From JADLHS01 sp020848635 (GTDB lineage: Bacteria; Verrucomicrobiota; Verrucomicrobiia; Limisphaerales; JADLHS01), in the NCBI GenBank assembly GCA_037044975.1, contig JBAOIL010000024.1:230605-294604 (forward strand): 64,000 nucleotides of DNA, written 5' to 3'. Numbering within the stretch: position 1 is the first letter of the stretch; every line of letters begins with the position of its first letter. The position numbers and the translations under genes are program-made. Of the stretch, positions 55,197 through 63,696 are shown piece by piece. The notes beneath the pieces were generated by a model, which searched no databases, was not told the DNA's origin, and saw nothing but the letters and a program-made list of their open reading frames with translations.

Positions 55197-56538
55197 TTCT
55201 GCGCTGTTTTCGGTGAAATCAAAATTGGGGGAAGCGGAGTTTGCCGGCGGTGAAGTAGAGCATGGTGATCAGGTTCGTGGTGGAGCGGTAGCCGCGCGCT
55301 TTGCGTTTGGTGGCACTGAAGACACTGTTGAGCCCTTCCATGAAGGCATTGGTCACACCCCACTTCCAGTGCGCCAAGATTCCCGCCAGATGTTTCTCCA
55401 CCATCTCCACCATCTCGCGCCACCTTGACCATGGAACGCAGCAGATTTTTCGGCTGCTTGCTCGCCACCCAGCGCACCCAGCGACACCACACCCGAAAGC
55501 GTTGCCGGGCCACGCCAGCCGTCGGACTCTTGTAAGTATCCTGTAGCACCAGCCGCATCTGATACGCCTTGGCGGTGCGTAAACTTTTCTGGTCAATCCC
55601 GGCCAGTCGCGCCGCTTCCTGCTCCGTCAGGTTTTCCGGGTTCTTGCGCCACAACCACTGGCTTTTGTGCAGCGCCTCCCACACGCCCGCACCGCCTAAA
55701 CGCACTTCGGCTCGCCGCACTTGATCCACCGCCTTGTTCACATTCAGGATCACATGGAACTTGTCGAACACCACCTGCGCATTCCGGCAGGTTTCCTGCA
55801 CTCCCTTCTGATACGCCGGACTCATGTCCATGCTCGCCTGCGTGATCGCGTGCCGATGGCCATTGTGTTTCTCCAGCGCTTCGACGAATTGCAACCACAC
55901 GGCGTGCTCCTTGCCTTCCGTGGCAAAGAGCACCCGTTTGCGCACCAGATCGGCAAAGACGCTCACATAGTCGTGCCCCTTGCAGATGCTCAGCTCGTCC
56001 ACGCCGACACAACACACGTTGCTGAAATCCGCCTCGGCATAGGCCGCGTCCACCTGCCGGAAGAGCATCCGCCACAGGCGCGTGTCCGTCTCGCCGACCA
56101 GTTCAGCCACTTTGCTCATGGGCATCTCGCGCATGAGCAACAGAGCGAAGGCTTCAAACTCCTTGGTGAAATGCATGCTCAATCCCTCCCACGGCGGACG
56201 CACCCCGAAAACATGACCACAGGAACGACACTTGCCGCGTGGCAACCGGCAGGTGACTTCACAGCGGTGTTGGAACACATTGAGATGCCGCCAAGTCAGC
56301 ACCTCCGTATGGTCGTAACAAAAGACCAGGCTGGTATCCTGGGGACAGCGGACCGATTCCCACAACCGCGCCGTCTCCCGAATCTCCAGAAAGACCGTAC
56401 CGCTCTGCTGGTCAAAACGGCTCTCCACCACTTCCCAGTTCAATCCCAATCCCAACAACTCGTGAAACAGTTTTTCTGCTGTCATCCCCGCAGCCTGCCC
56501 ACTGCCAACTGCTATTCCCCCGAAAACAGCGTGGAACC
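55195..56538 (-). mobile_element. ISL3-type insertion sequence, 1344 bp, damaged transposase
   Basis: The ends are imperfect inverted repeats: left GGTTCTGCGCTGTTTTCGG (55195-55213) and, at the right end read inward, GGTTCCACGCTGTTTTCGG (56538-56520), with two mismatches. They share GGTTC and TGTTTTCGG-type ends with the element at 60015. It carries a single transposase gene. No 8-bp target duplication is visible directly outside the ends. Instead a 53-bp direct repeat lies on both sides. Confidence 0.75.
55219..56485 (-). pseudogene. ISL3-type transposase, one frameshift
   Basis: The start at ATG 56485 (MTAEKLFHELLGLGL) mirrors the intact copy at 60064. Visible parts are a zinc-finger-type segment (CRSCGHVFGVRPPWEG), the DDE positions CVGVDELSICKGHDYVSVFA (Asp) and MDMSPAYQKGV (Asp), and a third block in another frame (LAGILAHWKWGV, AFMEGLNSVFS, Glu). 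Near 55424 one surplus base moves the chain from SMVKVAR into EMVEMVEKH, and the true end is at 55219. With this break no full transposase is made, unless ribosomal frameshifting restores it. Confidence 0.8.
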
Positions 56539-56539
56539 C

Positions 56540-56592
56540 GCGTAAGTTTTTGCAACCATCACTGGGGTAGTCACATGCGACCCAAATTGCGG
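56540..56592 (+). repeat. 53-bp direct repeat, right copy
   Basis: Same orientation as 55144-55196 with two mismatches. It begins 2 bases after the right end of the ISL3-type element. One of the mismatches spoils the 12-bp palindrome seen in the left copy. Confidence 0.8.
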
Positions 56593-56736
56593 GGTTTAGC
56601 ATTGACGCTGACGAGTTAGATTTCCTGCGGCAGGCTGGGGACATGAATTCCGATCTTCCGGCGACCGGCACGGCGGCCTTGCTTGAACTCCTGAACCCGT
56701 GCGTGCCCGACGATTTCATCAACGAATGCTGGCCGC

Positions 56737-57246
56737 ATGGCCATACCGGTGGGCGGCGGCGGATCGGGCGGCAAGTTTGTCCCGGCGAAAGGCTGGGCGA
56801 GTCTGGCCCAGCCGGTGAAGCCGGCGGTGATTGCTTACGAGTCGCGCGGCGGGGCTGGGCGCAAAATCGAACTCTTTCACTTCGATGATGGTAGCCTCAA
56901 GACGGAACTTTACATGCGGCGGATTCAGGAAAAGCAAGGCCCACCGTGGCATCTGGCCCGGAACATCGGCCCGGACTACATCACGCAGCTAACGGCGGAA
57001 CGCTTGGTGGAAAAGCGGAATCATCGGGGCGTGCCCGAACAAGTCTGGATCATCGGGCGGCAAGAGAATCACTTGGGCGATTGCGAGAAGATGCAACTGG
57101 TTCAAGGTTACTTGATGGGCAGCGATTTGAAAAAGAAGGCCCAGCCGGCCACGGATACGGCGCAGGATGCCCACGAACCCCGGCAATCAAAGTTTGGCGG
57201 ACTCCCCTTCCCCACGCCCGGCGGATGGCTTCACGGTTGGAAGTGA
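56737..57246 (+). pseudogene. Phage terminase large subunit-like C-terminal fragment
   Basis: This frame of about 169 residues resembles the nuclease end of GpA-type terminase large subunits. Visible parts are GKFVPAKGWASL, then PDYITQLTAERLVEKRNHRG and VWIIGRQENHLGDCEKMQLV. The last part matches the Asn-His..Asp-Cys segment near the end of these proteins. The ATPase half is absent and the upstream sequence reaches the repeat at 56592. This is therefore a prophage relic rather than a working gene. The call is from pattern memory and is moderate. Confidence 0.5.
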
Positions 57247-57260
57247 TTTCCGACTCTGCC

Positions 57261-57485
57261 CTAATGTGGTTTCCCCATCAGCGCGGAAGAAATCCACAAA
57301 ACAAAAGCTAACGCAAAAAGCAGTAATGCCACCAAGAGCAGGATGACTGTAAACAGCACCGGCCTTCTGACGTGTGGATTCTTCAAGTTTTTCGTCTTCC
57401 TTGACGTGGGCAAACGTCCCTGAAAAAGAGGGAAGTGTGTGTGATATTGTGTGTGTTTTGCTTCCAAAACAGCCTTAATACTCAC
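57261..57485 (-). CDS. Possible small single-span membrane protein
   Basis: This 74-residue frame starts with GTG at 57485 and has a basic N-terminal half and one strong hydrophobic helix near the C-terminus (VLFTVILLLVALLLFALAFV). No family is recognised and there is no clear ribosome-binding site, so it may not be a gene. It is listed because the helix is unlikely in random GC-rich sequence. Confidence 0.3.
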   Translation of the reverse strand: MSIKAVLEAKHTQYHTHFPLFQGRLPTSRKTKNLKNPHVRRPVLFTVILLLVALLLFALAFVLWISSALMGKPH

Positions 57486-57507
57486 AAAACCATTGATGCT
57501 ATTGAGT

Positions 57508-57582
57508 TGGTAGCGCGTACGGGAATCGAACCCGTCTTTCAGCCTTGAGAGGGCCGTGTCCTAACCGATAGACGAACACGCC
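57508..57582 (-). tRNA. tRNA-Glu (CTC)
   Basis: Read on the minus strand, the acceptor stem pairs GGCGTGT with ACGCGCT. The anticodon stem pairs CGGCC with GGCTG around the loop CTCTCAA (anticodon CTC), and the T-arm GGGTTCGATTCCC is canonical. CCA is encoded at 57510-57508. It lies between the phage relic and the ribosomal protein genes. Confidence 0.93.
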
Positions 57583-57635
57583 AGCCTGCGAAGATGCTAT
57601 TCGACGCGGGTTGCTTGTAAACGAGAAATTACTTC

Positions 57636-57664
57636 TTGCGCCCGGCCCAGCCCCCGCCTAGACT
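57636..57664 (+). promoter_or_regulatory. Possible promoter of rpmI-rplT
   Basis: TTGCGC (57636-57641) and TAGACT (57659-57664) are separated by 17 bases and lie 29 bases before the rpmI start. The match to a vegetative promoter is moderate. Confidence 0.35.
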
Positions 57665-57693
57665 GCTCGCTCTTTTGAAAAGAACCAGAATTT

Positions 57694-57903
57694 ATGCGAC
57701 GCCCTAAAGGTATCAAAACGAAAAAATCGGTGGCCAAGCGATTTAAGATCACGGCTCGCGGCAAGGTCCTGCGCAATCAGGCCGGGCGCCGCCACCTCTG
57801 CCAGAGCAAGAGCGCCAAACGCCGCCGTGGTCTGCGTGGCTCGGTTGTGGTTCACGAAACCGATGTATATCGGATCAAGCAGAACCTTCCCTTCAGCCAT
57901 TAA
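57694..57903 (+). CDS. rpmI: Ribosomal protein bL35
   Basis: The 69-residue protein is basic and matches bL35: KGIKTKKSVAKRFKITARGK, AGRRHLCQSKSAKRRRGLRG and the typical KR-rich C-terminal half. It binds 23S rRNA in the large subunit. The start has ATG with the upstream purine-rich AAAAGAACCAG. It is followed after 35 bases by rplT, as in most bacteria. The usual upstream infC gene is not present here; a tRNA gene and mobile-element remains take that place. Confidence 0.95.
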   Translation: MRRPKGIKTKKSVAKRFKITARGKVLRNQAGRRHLCQSKSAKRRRGLRGSVVVHETDVYRIKQNLPFSH

Positions 57904-57938
57904 GCAACCTCCCCCCGCTCCGCACCTGAAATCATATT

Positions 57939-58322
57939 ATGCGAGTAACCAACGCGCCCGCCTCCCGAAAACGCCGCAACCGCATGCTGCAAGCGGCAAA
58001 GGGCTTCCGCCTCAAACGCTCGAAACTCTACCGCTACGCATCAGATGCGGTGGACCACGGTCGGCAGTACGCCTATCGCGACCGCCGTGTCAAAAAACGC
58101 ACGTTTCGCTACCTCTGGCAGGCCCGCATCAACGCCGCCGCCCGCGAAGCCGGCATTACCTACAGTCGCCTCATTGAAGGCTTGAAGGCCGCCAAGTGCG
58201 AACTCGACCGCAAGATCATCTCCGACCTCGCCGCGACGGACGCGGCTGCGTTTATCGAAATCGTGAATGTAGCTCAGGCCGCCCTGAAGAACAAACCTGC
58301 AGCAACTTTGAGCAAGGCGTAA
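57939..58322 (+). CDS. rplT: Ribosomal protein bL20
   Basis: The 127-residue protein has the bL20 blocks SRKRRNRMLQAAKGFRLKRS, YAYRDRRVKKRTFRYLWQAR and INAAAREAGITYSRLIEGLK. It assembles early on 23S rRNA and in many bacteria represses its own operon. The N-terminus is typical and the C-terminus (ALKNKPAATLSKA) is slightly extended. A clear intrinsic terminator follows. Confidence 0.97.
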   Translation: MRVTNAPASRKRRNRMLQAAKGFRLKRSKLYRYASDAVDHGRQYAYRDRRVKKRTFRYLWQARINAAAREAGITYSRLIEGLKAAKCELDRKIISDLAATDAAAFIEIVNVAQAALKNKPAATLSKA

Positions 58323-58343
58323 TTGGATCCGTCAACCAAACTT

Positions 58344-58379
58344 AGCGGGCGATCAGCAATGGTCGCCCGCTTTCTTTGT
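58344..58379 (+). terminator. Intrinsic terminator after rplT
   Basis: An 8-bp perfect stem (GCGGGCGA at 58345-58352 with TCGCCCGC at 58363-58370) and a 10-base loop are followed by TTTCTTTG. It lies 22 bases after the rplT stop, so pheS probably has its own promoter in the 174 bases that follow. Confidence 0.85.
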
Positions 58380-58553
58380 AATGCGGACTAACTGGCTGGC
58401 TGGTGGAATTGGCAAGCCAGCATTCTGTAAGCTATGCTGGACGACGCGTCGCCGCCCAAACGCGCAACCATGGCTTACCAACCTGCGTTGCGTGACGTTG
58501 CTTGGTTTTTCTTTGTGTTCTTTGAGTTCGCTCGTGGATAACCTCTAAACATC

Positions 58554-59585
58554 ATGGCTGGATTTCTTGACGACATCGAACCGCTAAAACAAGCCGCACT
58601 CGCGGAACTCAATACCGCCCCCGACCTCGCCGCGCTTGATCATGCCAAAGGCATGTGGCTTGGGCCGAACGGTAAGTTTACCGCATTGATGAAACAACTC
58701 GGCTCGCTGTCCAAAGCGGAAAAACCAACCGCGGGCAGACTTATCAACACTGCCAAGGTCGAACTCGAGATTGCGCTGGTCGGCCGCCGGGAAGAACTGG
58801 AACTTGCCGCCGTCTTACCCAAGGAGTCAACTGACTTTACGCTCCCGGGACGAGGGCGCACCCTCGGCAAGTTGCATCCGCTCACTCAAGTCACCGAAGA
58901 TATCATACGCGCCTTTCGCAAGATTGGCTTTGCCGTCGCTGATGGGCCGGAGATTGAGGACGAGTATCATTGTTTTGACGCCCTCAACACGCCCGCCGAC
59001 CATCCCGCGCGGGATGCCCAAGACACTTTCTACTTGCACACTCAAACCGCAACGGGTCTCAAACCTGCCGGCTTGAGACTCTTGCGCACTCACACCAGTT
59101 CGGTCCAAATTCGGGTGATGAAATCGCAGCCGCCACCCGTGCGCATCATTGTCCCGGGCCGCGTCTACCGCCGCGACAATGCCGATGCCACGCACAATCC
59201 GACTTTCCATCAGATCGAGGGCCTATACGTGGACAAGGGCGTGACCGTCGGCGACCTCAAAGGTACGGTCGAATTCGTTTTCAAAGAATTGATGGGAGGT
59301 GACGTAAAGATTCGTTTTCGTCCACACTATTTCAGCTACACCGAACCGAGCTACGAAATTGATTTTGCCAACGCACTCGTCAAGAAGATGGGCAAAGACT
59401 GGCTGGAAATTGCCGGCTGCGGCATGGTGCATCCGCAGGTCTTCGAAAACGTCGGGTATGATCCCGCAATCTGGACCGGGTGGGCGTTCGGCTTTGGGAT
59501 TGAGCGTATCGCCATGCTCCGATATGGCATCGACGACATTCGGCTCTTCTACGAAAACGACGTACGGTTCTTGAAACAGTTTTAG
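58554..59585 (+). CDS. pheS: Phenylalanyl-tRNA synthetase alpha subunit
   Basis: The 343-residue protein is the alpha subunit of PheRS, a class II aminoacyl-tRNA synthetase that charges tRNA-Phe as an alpha2beta2 enzyme in the cytoplasm. Visible are the N-terminal coiled arm (GPNGKFTALMKQLGSLSKAE), motif 2 around LLRTHTSSVQIRVM and GRVYRRDNADATHNPTFHQI, and motif 3 GFGIERIAMLRYGIDDIRLF near the end. Length and ending are normal. The pheT gene for the beta subunit does not follow; tRNA-Met and an insertion sequence do instead. Confidence 0.97.
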   Translation: MAGFLDDIEPLKQAALAELNTAPDLAALDHAKGMWLGPNGKFTALMKQLGSLSKAEKPTAGRLINTAKVELEIALVGRREELELAAVLPKESTDFTLPGRGRTLGKLHPLTQVTEDIIRAFRKIGFAVADGPEIEDEYHCFDALNTPADHPARDAQDTFYLHTQTATGLKPAGLRLLRTHTSSVQIRVMKSQPPPVRIIVPGRVYRRDNADATHNPTFHQIEGLYVDKGVTVGDLKGTVEFVFKELMGGDVKIRFRPHYFSYTEPSYEIDFANALVKKMGKDWLEIAGCGMVHPQVFENVGYDPAIWTGWAFGFGIERIAMLRYGIDDIRLFYENDVRFLKQF

Positions 59586-59595
59586 CCTTTTGAAG

Positions 59596-59670
<75 letters not shown>

Positions 59671-60006
59671 ATAACCAATTTTATTTCACTTGTTTGCAAC
59701 TACACCGAGCATCGCGCATAGCTGGACTTGTCACCCGGTAACGTAACCCCATGATTCGGAAATGGTCTCATCCACGCCAAATTCCCCGGCCAAACCAGCC
59801 CCGACGGTCTTCAGCAAACTCGGTCAAAACCTCTGCCGACTCGCATCGAAGGGCGGATATTACGGATTGATCAAGCGTACTGACAAGTAGTTTCGCCCAT
59901 CCCCAATCCTTAGCGACTTGATTGACTACGGTTGGCGGCGGGCGAGGAAATCGGTCGGGTGATAATTGAGGGAACGCCCCCAGTCATCTGGCGCGGCAAC
60001 CGGCGG
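59671..60006. other. Intergenic stretch without a recognisable gene
   Basis: These 336 bases between tRNA-Met and the insertion sequence show no recognisable protein, RNA or repeat. They end in the T-run used as insertion target. Confidence 0.5.
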
Positions 60007-60014
60007 TTTTTTTT
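60007..60014. repeat. 8-bp target-site duplication (left)
   Basis: Eight T bases next to the left end of the insertion sequence, matching the eight T bases at 61329-61336. Confidence 0.7.
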
Positions 60015-61328
60015 GGTTCTCGAACGTTTTCGGTGAAGAAAGGATTTGGCAGGCTTTGAGGATATGACACCGGAGAAATTATTTGCCGAACTGTTGGGGC
60101 TGGGACTGAAGTGGCGTGTGACCGAGTGCGTGTTTGACAAAGACCGTAGCCAGGTGGATCTGCAACTGGAACACACCGACGAAGTCTGGAAGCTGGAACG
60201 CTGTCCCCAGTGTGGCGCGGAAGCCAAAGGCTACGACCGCACCGAGCCGTTGCGCTGGCGGCATCTCAACGTGATGCAATACCGCTGCGAGATTGTCGCC
60301 CGGCTGCCGCGTGGGCGTTGCCCCAAATGTAATCACACCTGGCGGGTGCGTCCGCCGTGGGAAGGCAAGGCGGGCGGCTTCAGCAAGGAGTTTGAAGCTT
60401 TTGCCCTGTTGCTGCTGCGCGAGATGGCGGTGGCACGGGCGGCGCAGACGCTGGGCGAAACTGCGCCCCGCCTCTGGCGGCTCTTGCACAAGCACGTGGA
60501 CGCGGCCTATGCCGAGGCGGACTTCTCCCACGTCAGCTGCGTGGGCGTGGATGAGATGTCGGTGCGCAAAGGGCACAAATATATCAGTGTCTTTGCCGAT
60601 CTGATCAAGAAGCGGGTTCTCTTTGCCGCGGAGGATCGGGACGCGGGCGTTTTTCCGCAATTTATCGAGGCGTTGGAGGCGCACAACGGCCCTCGGCACG
60701 CGCTGACGGAAGTTTCGATGGACTTGAGTCCGGCGTATCTCAAGGGCGTGCGGGAGACCTGCCGGAACGCGACGGTGGTGCATGACAAATATCATGGGAT
60801 CGCCAACCTGGTCCTGGCGACGGAGAAGGTGCGGCGGCGCGAACAAAAGCAGCGCCCGGAGTTGAAGGACTCGCGGTGGCTGTTGCGCAAGAACCCGGAG
60901 AATCTCAACGAGGAACAGGCGGCGGAACTGGCGGTGCTGACGCAAAGCAATCTGGCGAGCGTGAAGGCGTATCAGATGCGCCTGGCCTTTCAGGATGCGT
61001 ATCGGCTGCCGAGCGCGAACGCGGCCCGGCGGCGACTGGCAGCGTGGTGTCGCTGGGTGCGGATGGGACGGCAGAAGTTTGGGGCGTTGTTTACGGAGAT
61101 GGAAAAGTTCGCCGCGTCCGTCGAGCGGCACTTGGACGGAATCCTCGCGCACTGGCGGCACGGGTTGACCCACGCCTTCATGGAAGGATTGAACAGCGTC
61201 TTTAGCGCCGTCAAACGAAGAGCGCGCGGCTTCCGCAGCTTTGAATATCTCCGCACCATGCTCTACTTGGTGGCAGGCAAACTCCGACTCCCAGCCATTT
61301 AGCTACCCACCGAAAACGTTCCAGAACC
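60015..61328 (+). mobile_element. Intact ISL3-type insertion sequence, 1314 bp
   Basis: The 21-bp inverted ends GGTTCTCGAACGTTTTCGGT (60015 onward) and, at the right end read inward, GGTTCTGGAACGTTTTCGGT (61328 inward) differ at one position. Eight T bases flank both sides, the target length usual for ISL3. It has one intact transposase gene, so it looks recent and possibly mobile. It is related to the element at 55195 in ends and transposase. Confidence 0.88.
60064..61302 (+). CDS. ISL3-family transposase, intact
   Basis: The 412-residue protein has an N-terminal double CxxC zinc-finger pair (Cys47/Cys50 in CPQC, Cys86/Cys89 in CPKC), then RVRPPWEGKAGGFSKEFEAF. The DDE catalytic sites are CVGVDEMSVRKGHKYISVFA (Asp), MDLSPAYLKGVRETC (Asp) and THAFMEGLNSVFSAVKRRAR (Glu). 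It cuts and joins the element ends. I chose ATG 60064, as in the copy at 56485, over the upstream TTG at 60046. It is uninterrupted, unlike the relative at 55219. Confidence 0.93.
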   Translation: MTPEKLFAELLGLGLKWRVTECVFDKDRSQVDLQLEHTDEVWKLERCPQCGAEAKGYDRTEPLRWRHLNVMQYRCEIVARLPRGRCPKCNHTWRVRPPWEGKAGGFSKEFEAFALLLLREMAVARAAQTLGETAPRLWRLLHKHVDAAYAEADFSHVSCVGVDEMSVRKGHKYISVFADLIKKRVLFAAEDRDAGVFPQFIEALEAHNGPRHALTEVSMDLSPAYLKGVRETCRNATVVHDKYHGIANLVLATEKVRRREQKQRPELKDSRWLLRKNPENLNEEQAAELAVLTQSNLASVKAYQMRLAFQDAYRLPSANAARRRLAAWCRWVRMGRQKFGALFTEMEKFAASVERHLDGILAHWRHGLTHAFMEGLNSVFSAVKRRARGFRSFEYLRTMLYLVAGKLRLPAI

Positions 61329-61336
61329 TTTTTTTT
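61329..61336. repeat. 8-bp target-site duplication (right)
   Basis: Eight T bases directly after the right end of the ISL3 element, matching 60007-60014. Confidence 0.7.
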
Positions 61337-61529
61337 AGACTCGTCTCTGGAGCGGCCTTTTTTCGTGGCGCGGCAGCCCGACAGGCCTGTTTCAGGGCGC
61401 GCCGCTTCGTTCGCGGTGGTGTTTTTGCGCCCCGCGCCTTTACGGAAGAAATGGTTCGCGGACCGCTTTTTCAACCAGACCCGCTCGCCAGAACGGGATT
61501 CAGCGCCCGGCAGCGGGGCAGCAATTCGG

Positions 61530-62251
61530 TCAGCAACCCGCGCCACCGCGCCACCACGCCACCCAGCCGGCCGGCGCATACAGGCACGCCTTCAGTCCCC
61601 GCGCGTGCCGCTTCAACTCCACCGGGATCAACAGCAGATGCCGCAACCGCGTCCGCATTCGCTTGGGACTTCCCGTTTCCGGCAGGTGCAGCAGCTTGAG
61701 CGCTTGCAGGACATTCCAAGCCAACACGGCCAGCGTGTAGAAACTCCGGTTCGCATTCAGGTTCGCACAGGGCGGATGGTGCAAATCCAGATCGCTCAAC
61801 AATTCGCTCAACACCCGTTCCTTGTCTCCCTTCAACCGGTGCCGTTCAAAAGCCAGTTGGGCCGATCCGTCCTGCTCGTTTGCCGTCAGGAAGGCGTAAC
61901 GCCAGAACATCTACCCGGCGGGACGATGCCGCACCACCGCGAAGCGCTGCGGACTTTGGCATCCGGCGGGCTGGTGGCGGAACCACGCATACTGCGCCGT
62001 GTGTTCACTCCCGTCGCGCCACTTCACCTCTCCACGGGCGACCACGCCAGTTCCGGCAGTTCCGCCGCCTTCTTTTCCAGCGGCCCGGTCCACTTGTTGT
62101 AGCTCACGCTCCAGGCACCGAAGTGCTGCGCGATGGTTTCAAGATCCTTGCCCGCGCGCCCATCTGTCGGAACTCCGGGTGTGTGACCGCTGAGTAACCC
62201 GAAACCCAAAGGCAAGCTGGACGGGCGCTTGGCGCGGCGTAATGTAGCCAC
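61530..62251 (-). pseudogene. IS1380-like DDE transposase remnant
   Basis: Three pieces in different frames on the minus strand join to a transposase C-terminal half: FGAWSVSYNKWTGPLEKKAA, then WRDGSEHTAQYAWFRHQP, then a long frame with ERVLSELLSDLDLHHPPCAN and NRSFYTLAVLAWNVLQALKL. This is the end of IS1380/DDE_Tnp_1 group transposases. The N-terminal half is missing because the ISKra4-like element begins at about 62267. It is therefore a relic cut by a later insertion. Confidence 0.7.
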
Positions 62252-62266
62252 ACAGATACATTTGCC

Positions 62267-63696
62267 ATGAACTCAAACCTCGACGCCCTCCGCCAGCAAC
62301 AACAAGGCCTCCTCCAACAACTGCAAGCCATCGCCCCCCTCCGCCGCGGCTCCTTGAGCCAGCAGTTCTTCAAGTCTCCCGGCCGCTCCGCCACCCGCCG
62401 CGGCCCCTATTATGTGCTCCAGGGATTCTTCCGCGGGAAAAAGTTTTCCGAGCGCGTCCCTCGGGACCAGGCCGCCCAGGTCCGGCAAGACGTGGACAAC
62501 TACCGCCGTTTCCAATCCCTGGCCGAAAACTACGTCACCGTCAGCGACCAGCTCACCCGCCTGCAGGACCAGCGCCCAGACAGTAAAAAAACTCCAACCC
62601 CAGGAGATCGCCACCGCCCAGTTTCAGGAAACCACCGCCTTCCTGAACGTCGTCCGGCACGACCTAGCCCGCCCCGGGGTCGCCAATCTGGAGGCCGTCG
62701 AGTTGGGCTTGCGGGCGGCTCTCTTCAAGGATGGGCGGGCGTTGCTCGAAGCGTTATAAAACCAACCCGATCTGCGCGTGCCCGACGACGCCAGCCAGAC
62801 CGGGGAAAAATACCATCCCGACCGGGCCAACGATCTCCATACGCTCTTTGGGGTCATTCGCCTGCGCCGCCACTATTACTATGACCTGCAGAGCCAGACC
62901 GGGCGCTTCCCGCTCGACCAGGCCCTGGGACTGGTCCAGAGCTTCTCGCCTGCCCCGTTCAGATTGTGCCCCCGGGCTGCCGCCAAGGAAGGCTATGAGT
63001 CGGCCAGCGAGGATCTCCTGGCCCAAGCCGGCGTCATCATGGAAGGCCGCCAGATCCAGCGGCTGGTCAACCGCGTGGCCCCGGCAGTGGCCGCGCAGTT
63101 GGAAGCGGGTGCGCCCGCCGGCGCCGATCCCATCCCCATCCTCTGCGCGGAAGTGGATGGCACGGGCGTGCCGATGGGGGCCGATGAACTGGCGGGACGG
63201 CCTGGCAAACAAGAGGACGGCTCGGCCAAAACCCGCGAACTCAAACTGGGTGCTATTTCACCCAGACCCAGACTGACGAGGAGGGCCTGGCGGTGCGCGA
63301 CCATCAATCAACGACCTATGTGGGCGGCTTCGAAGCGACACCGGACTTTGGCATCCGGCTCCGGGCCGACGCCCGGCGGCGCGGGCTGGGCCGGGCGGCG
63401 AAAGTGGTTTTCATCGGCGACGGCACGGCGTGGATTTGGGAACTGGAGCGCGGAAACTTCCCCCGGGCCATCTTGATCCTGGACCTTTACCACGCGCTGG
63501 ACCGGCTGCATGAATTGTGCGACGGCCTCTACGGGAAGGACACGCCGTGGGCCGGGCGGATGAAGCTGACCTGGACGGCGCTGCTCAAGGCCGACCAGGT
63601 GCGCGAGGTGATCGCGGCGGCGAGGCGGCGGCGAGAGGATTTGGGCCGGCCACCGGAGGATGAACTCGCCAAACAGATCGCCTACTTTGGGCGCGG
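62267..63696 (+). pseudogene. ISKra4-family transposase with DUF6788-like N-part, decayed
   Basis: The start region matches the DUF6788-type protein (RRGSLSQQFFKSPG, RRGPYYVLQGFFRGKKFSER). An A7 run near 62585 shifts the frame to VKKLQPQEIATAQFQETTAF. An in-frame stop at 62757 then interrupts GRALLEAL/NQPDLRVPDDASQTG. The transposase core follows (TLFGVIRLRRHYYYDLQSQT, GYESASEDLLAQAGVIMEGR, ILCAEVDGTGVPMGADEL). A missing base near 63251 shifts it again to CYFTQTQTDEEGLAV, VVFIGDGTAWIWELERGNFP and ILDLYHALDRLHELCDGLYG. The frame leaves the family after LAKQIAYFGRG at about 63696, so the C-terminus is lost. The A7 run may be a slippage site of the living element. Confidence 0.75.
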
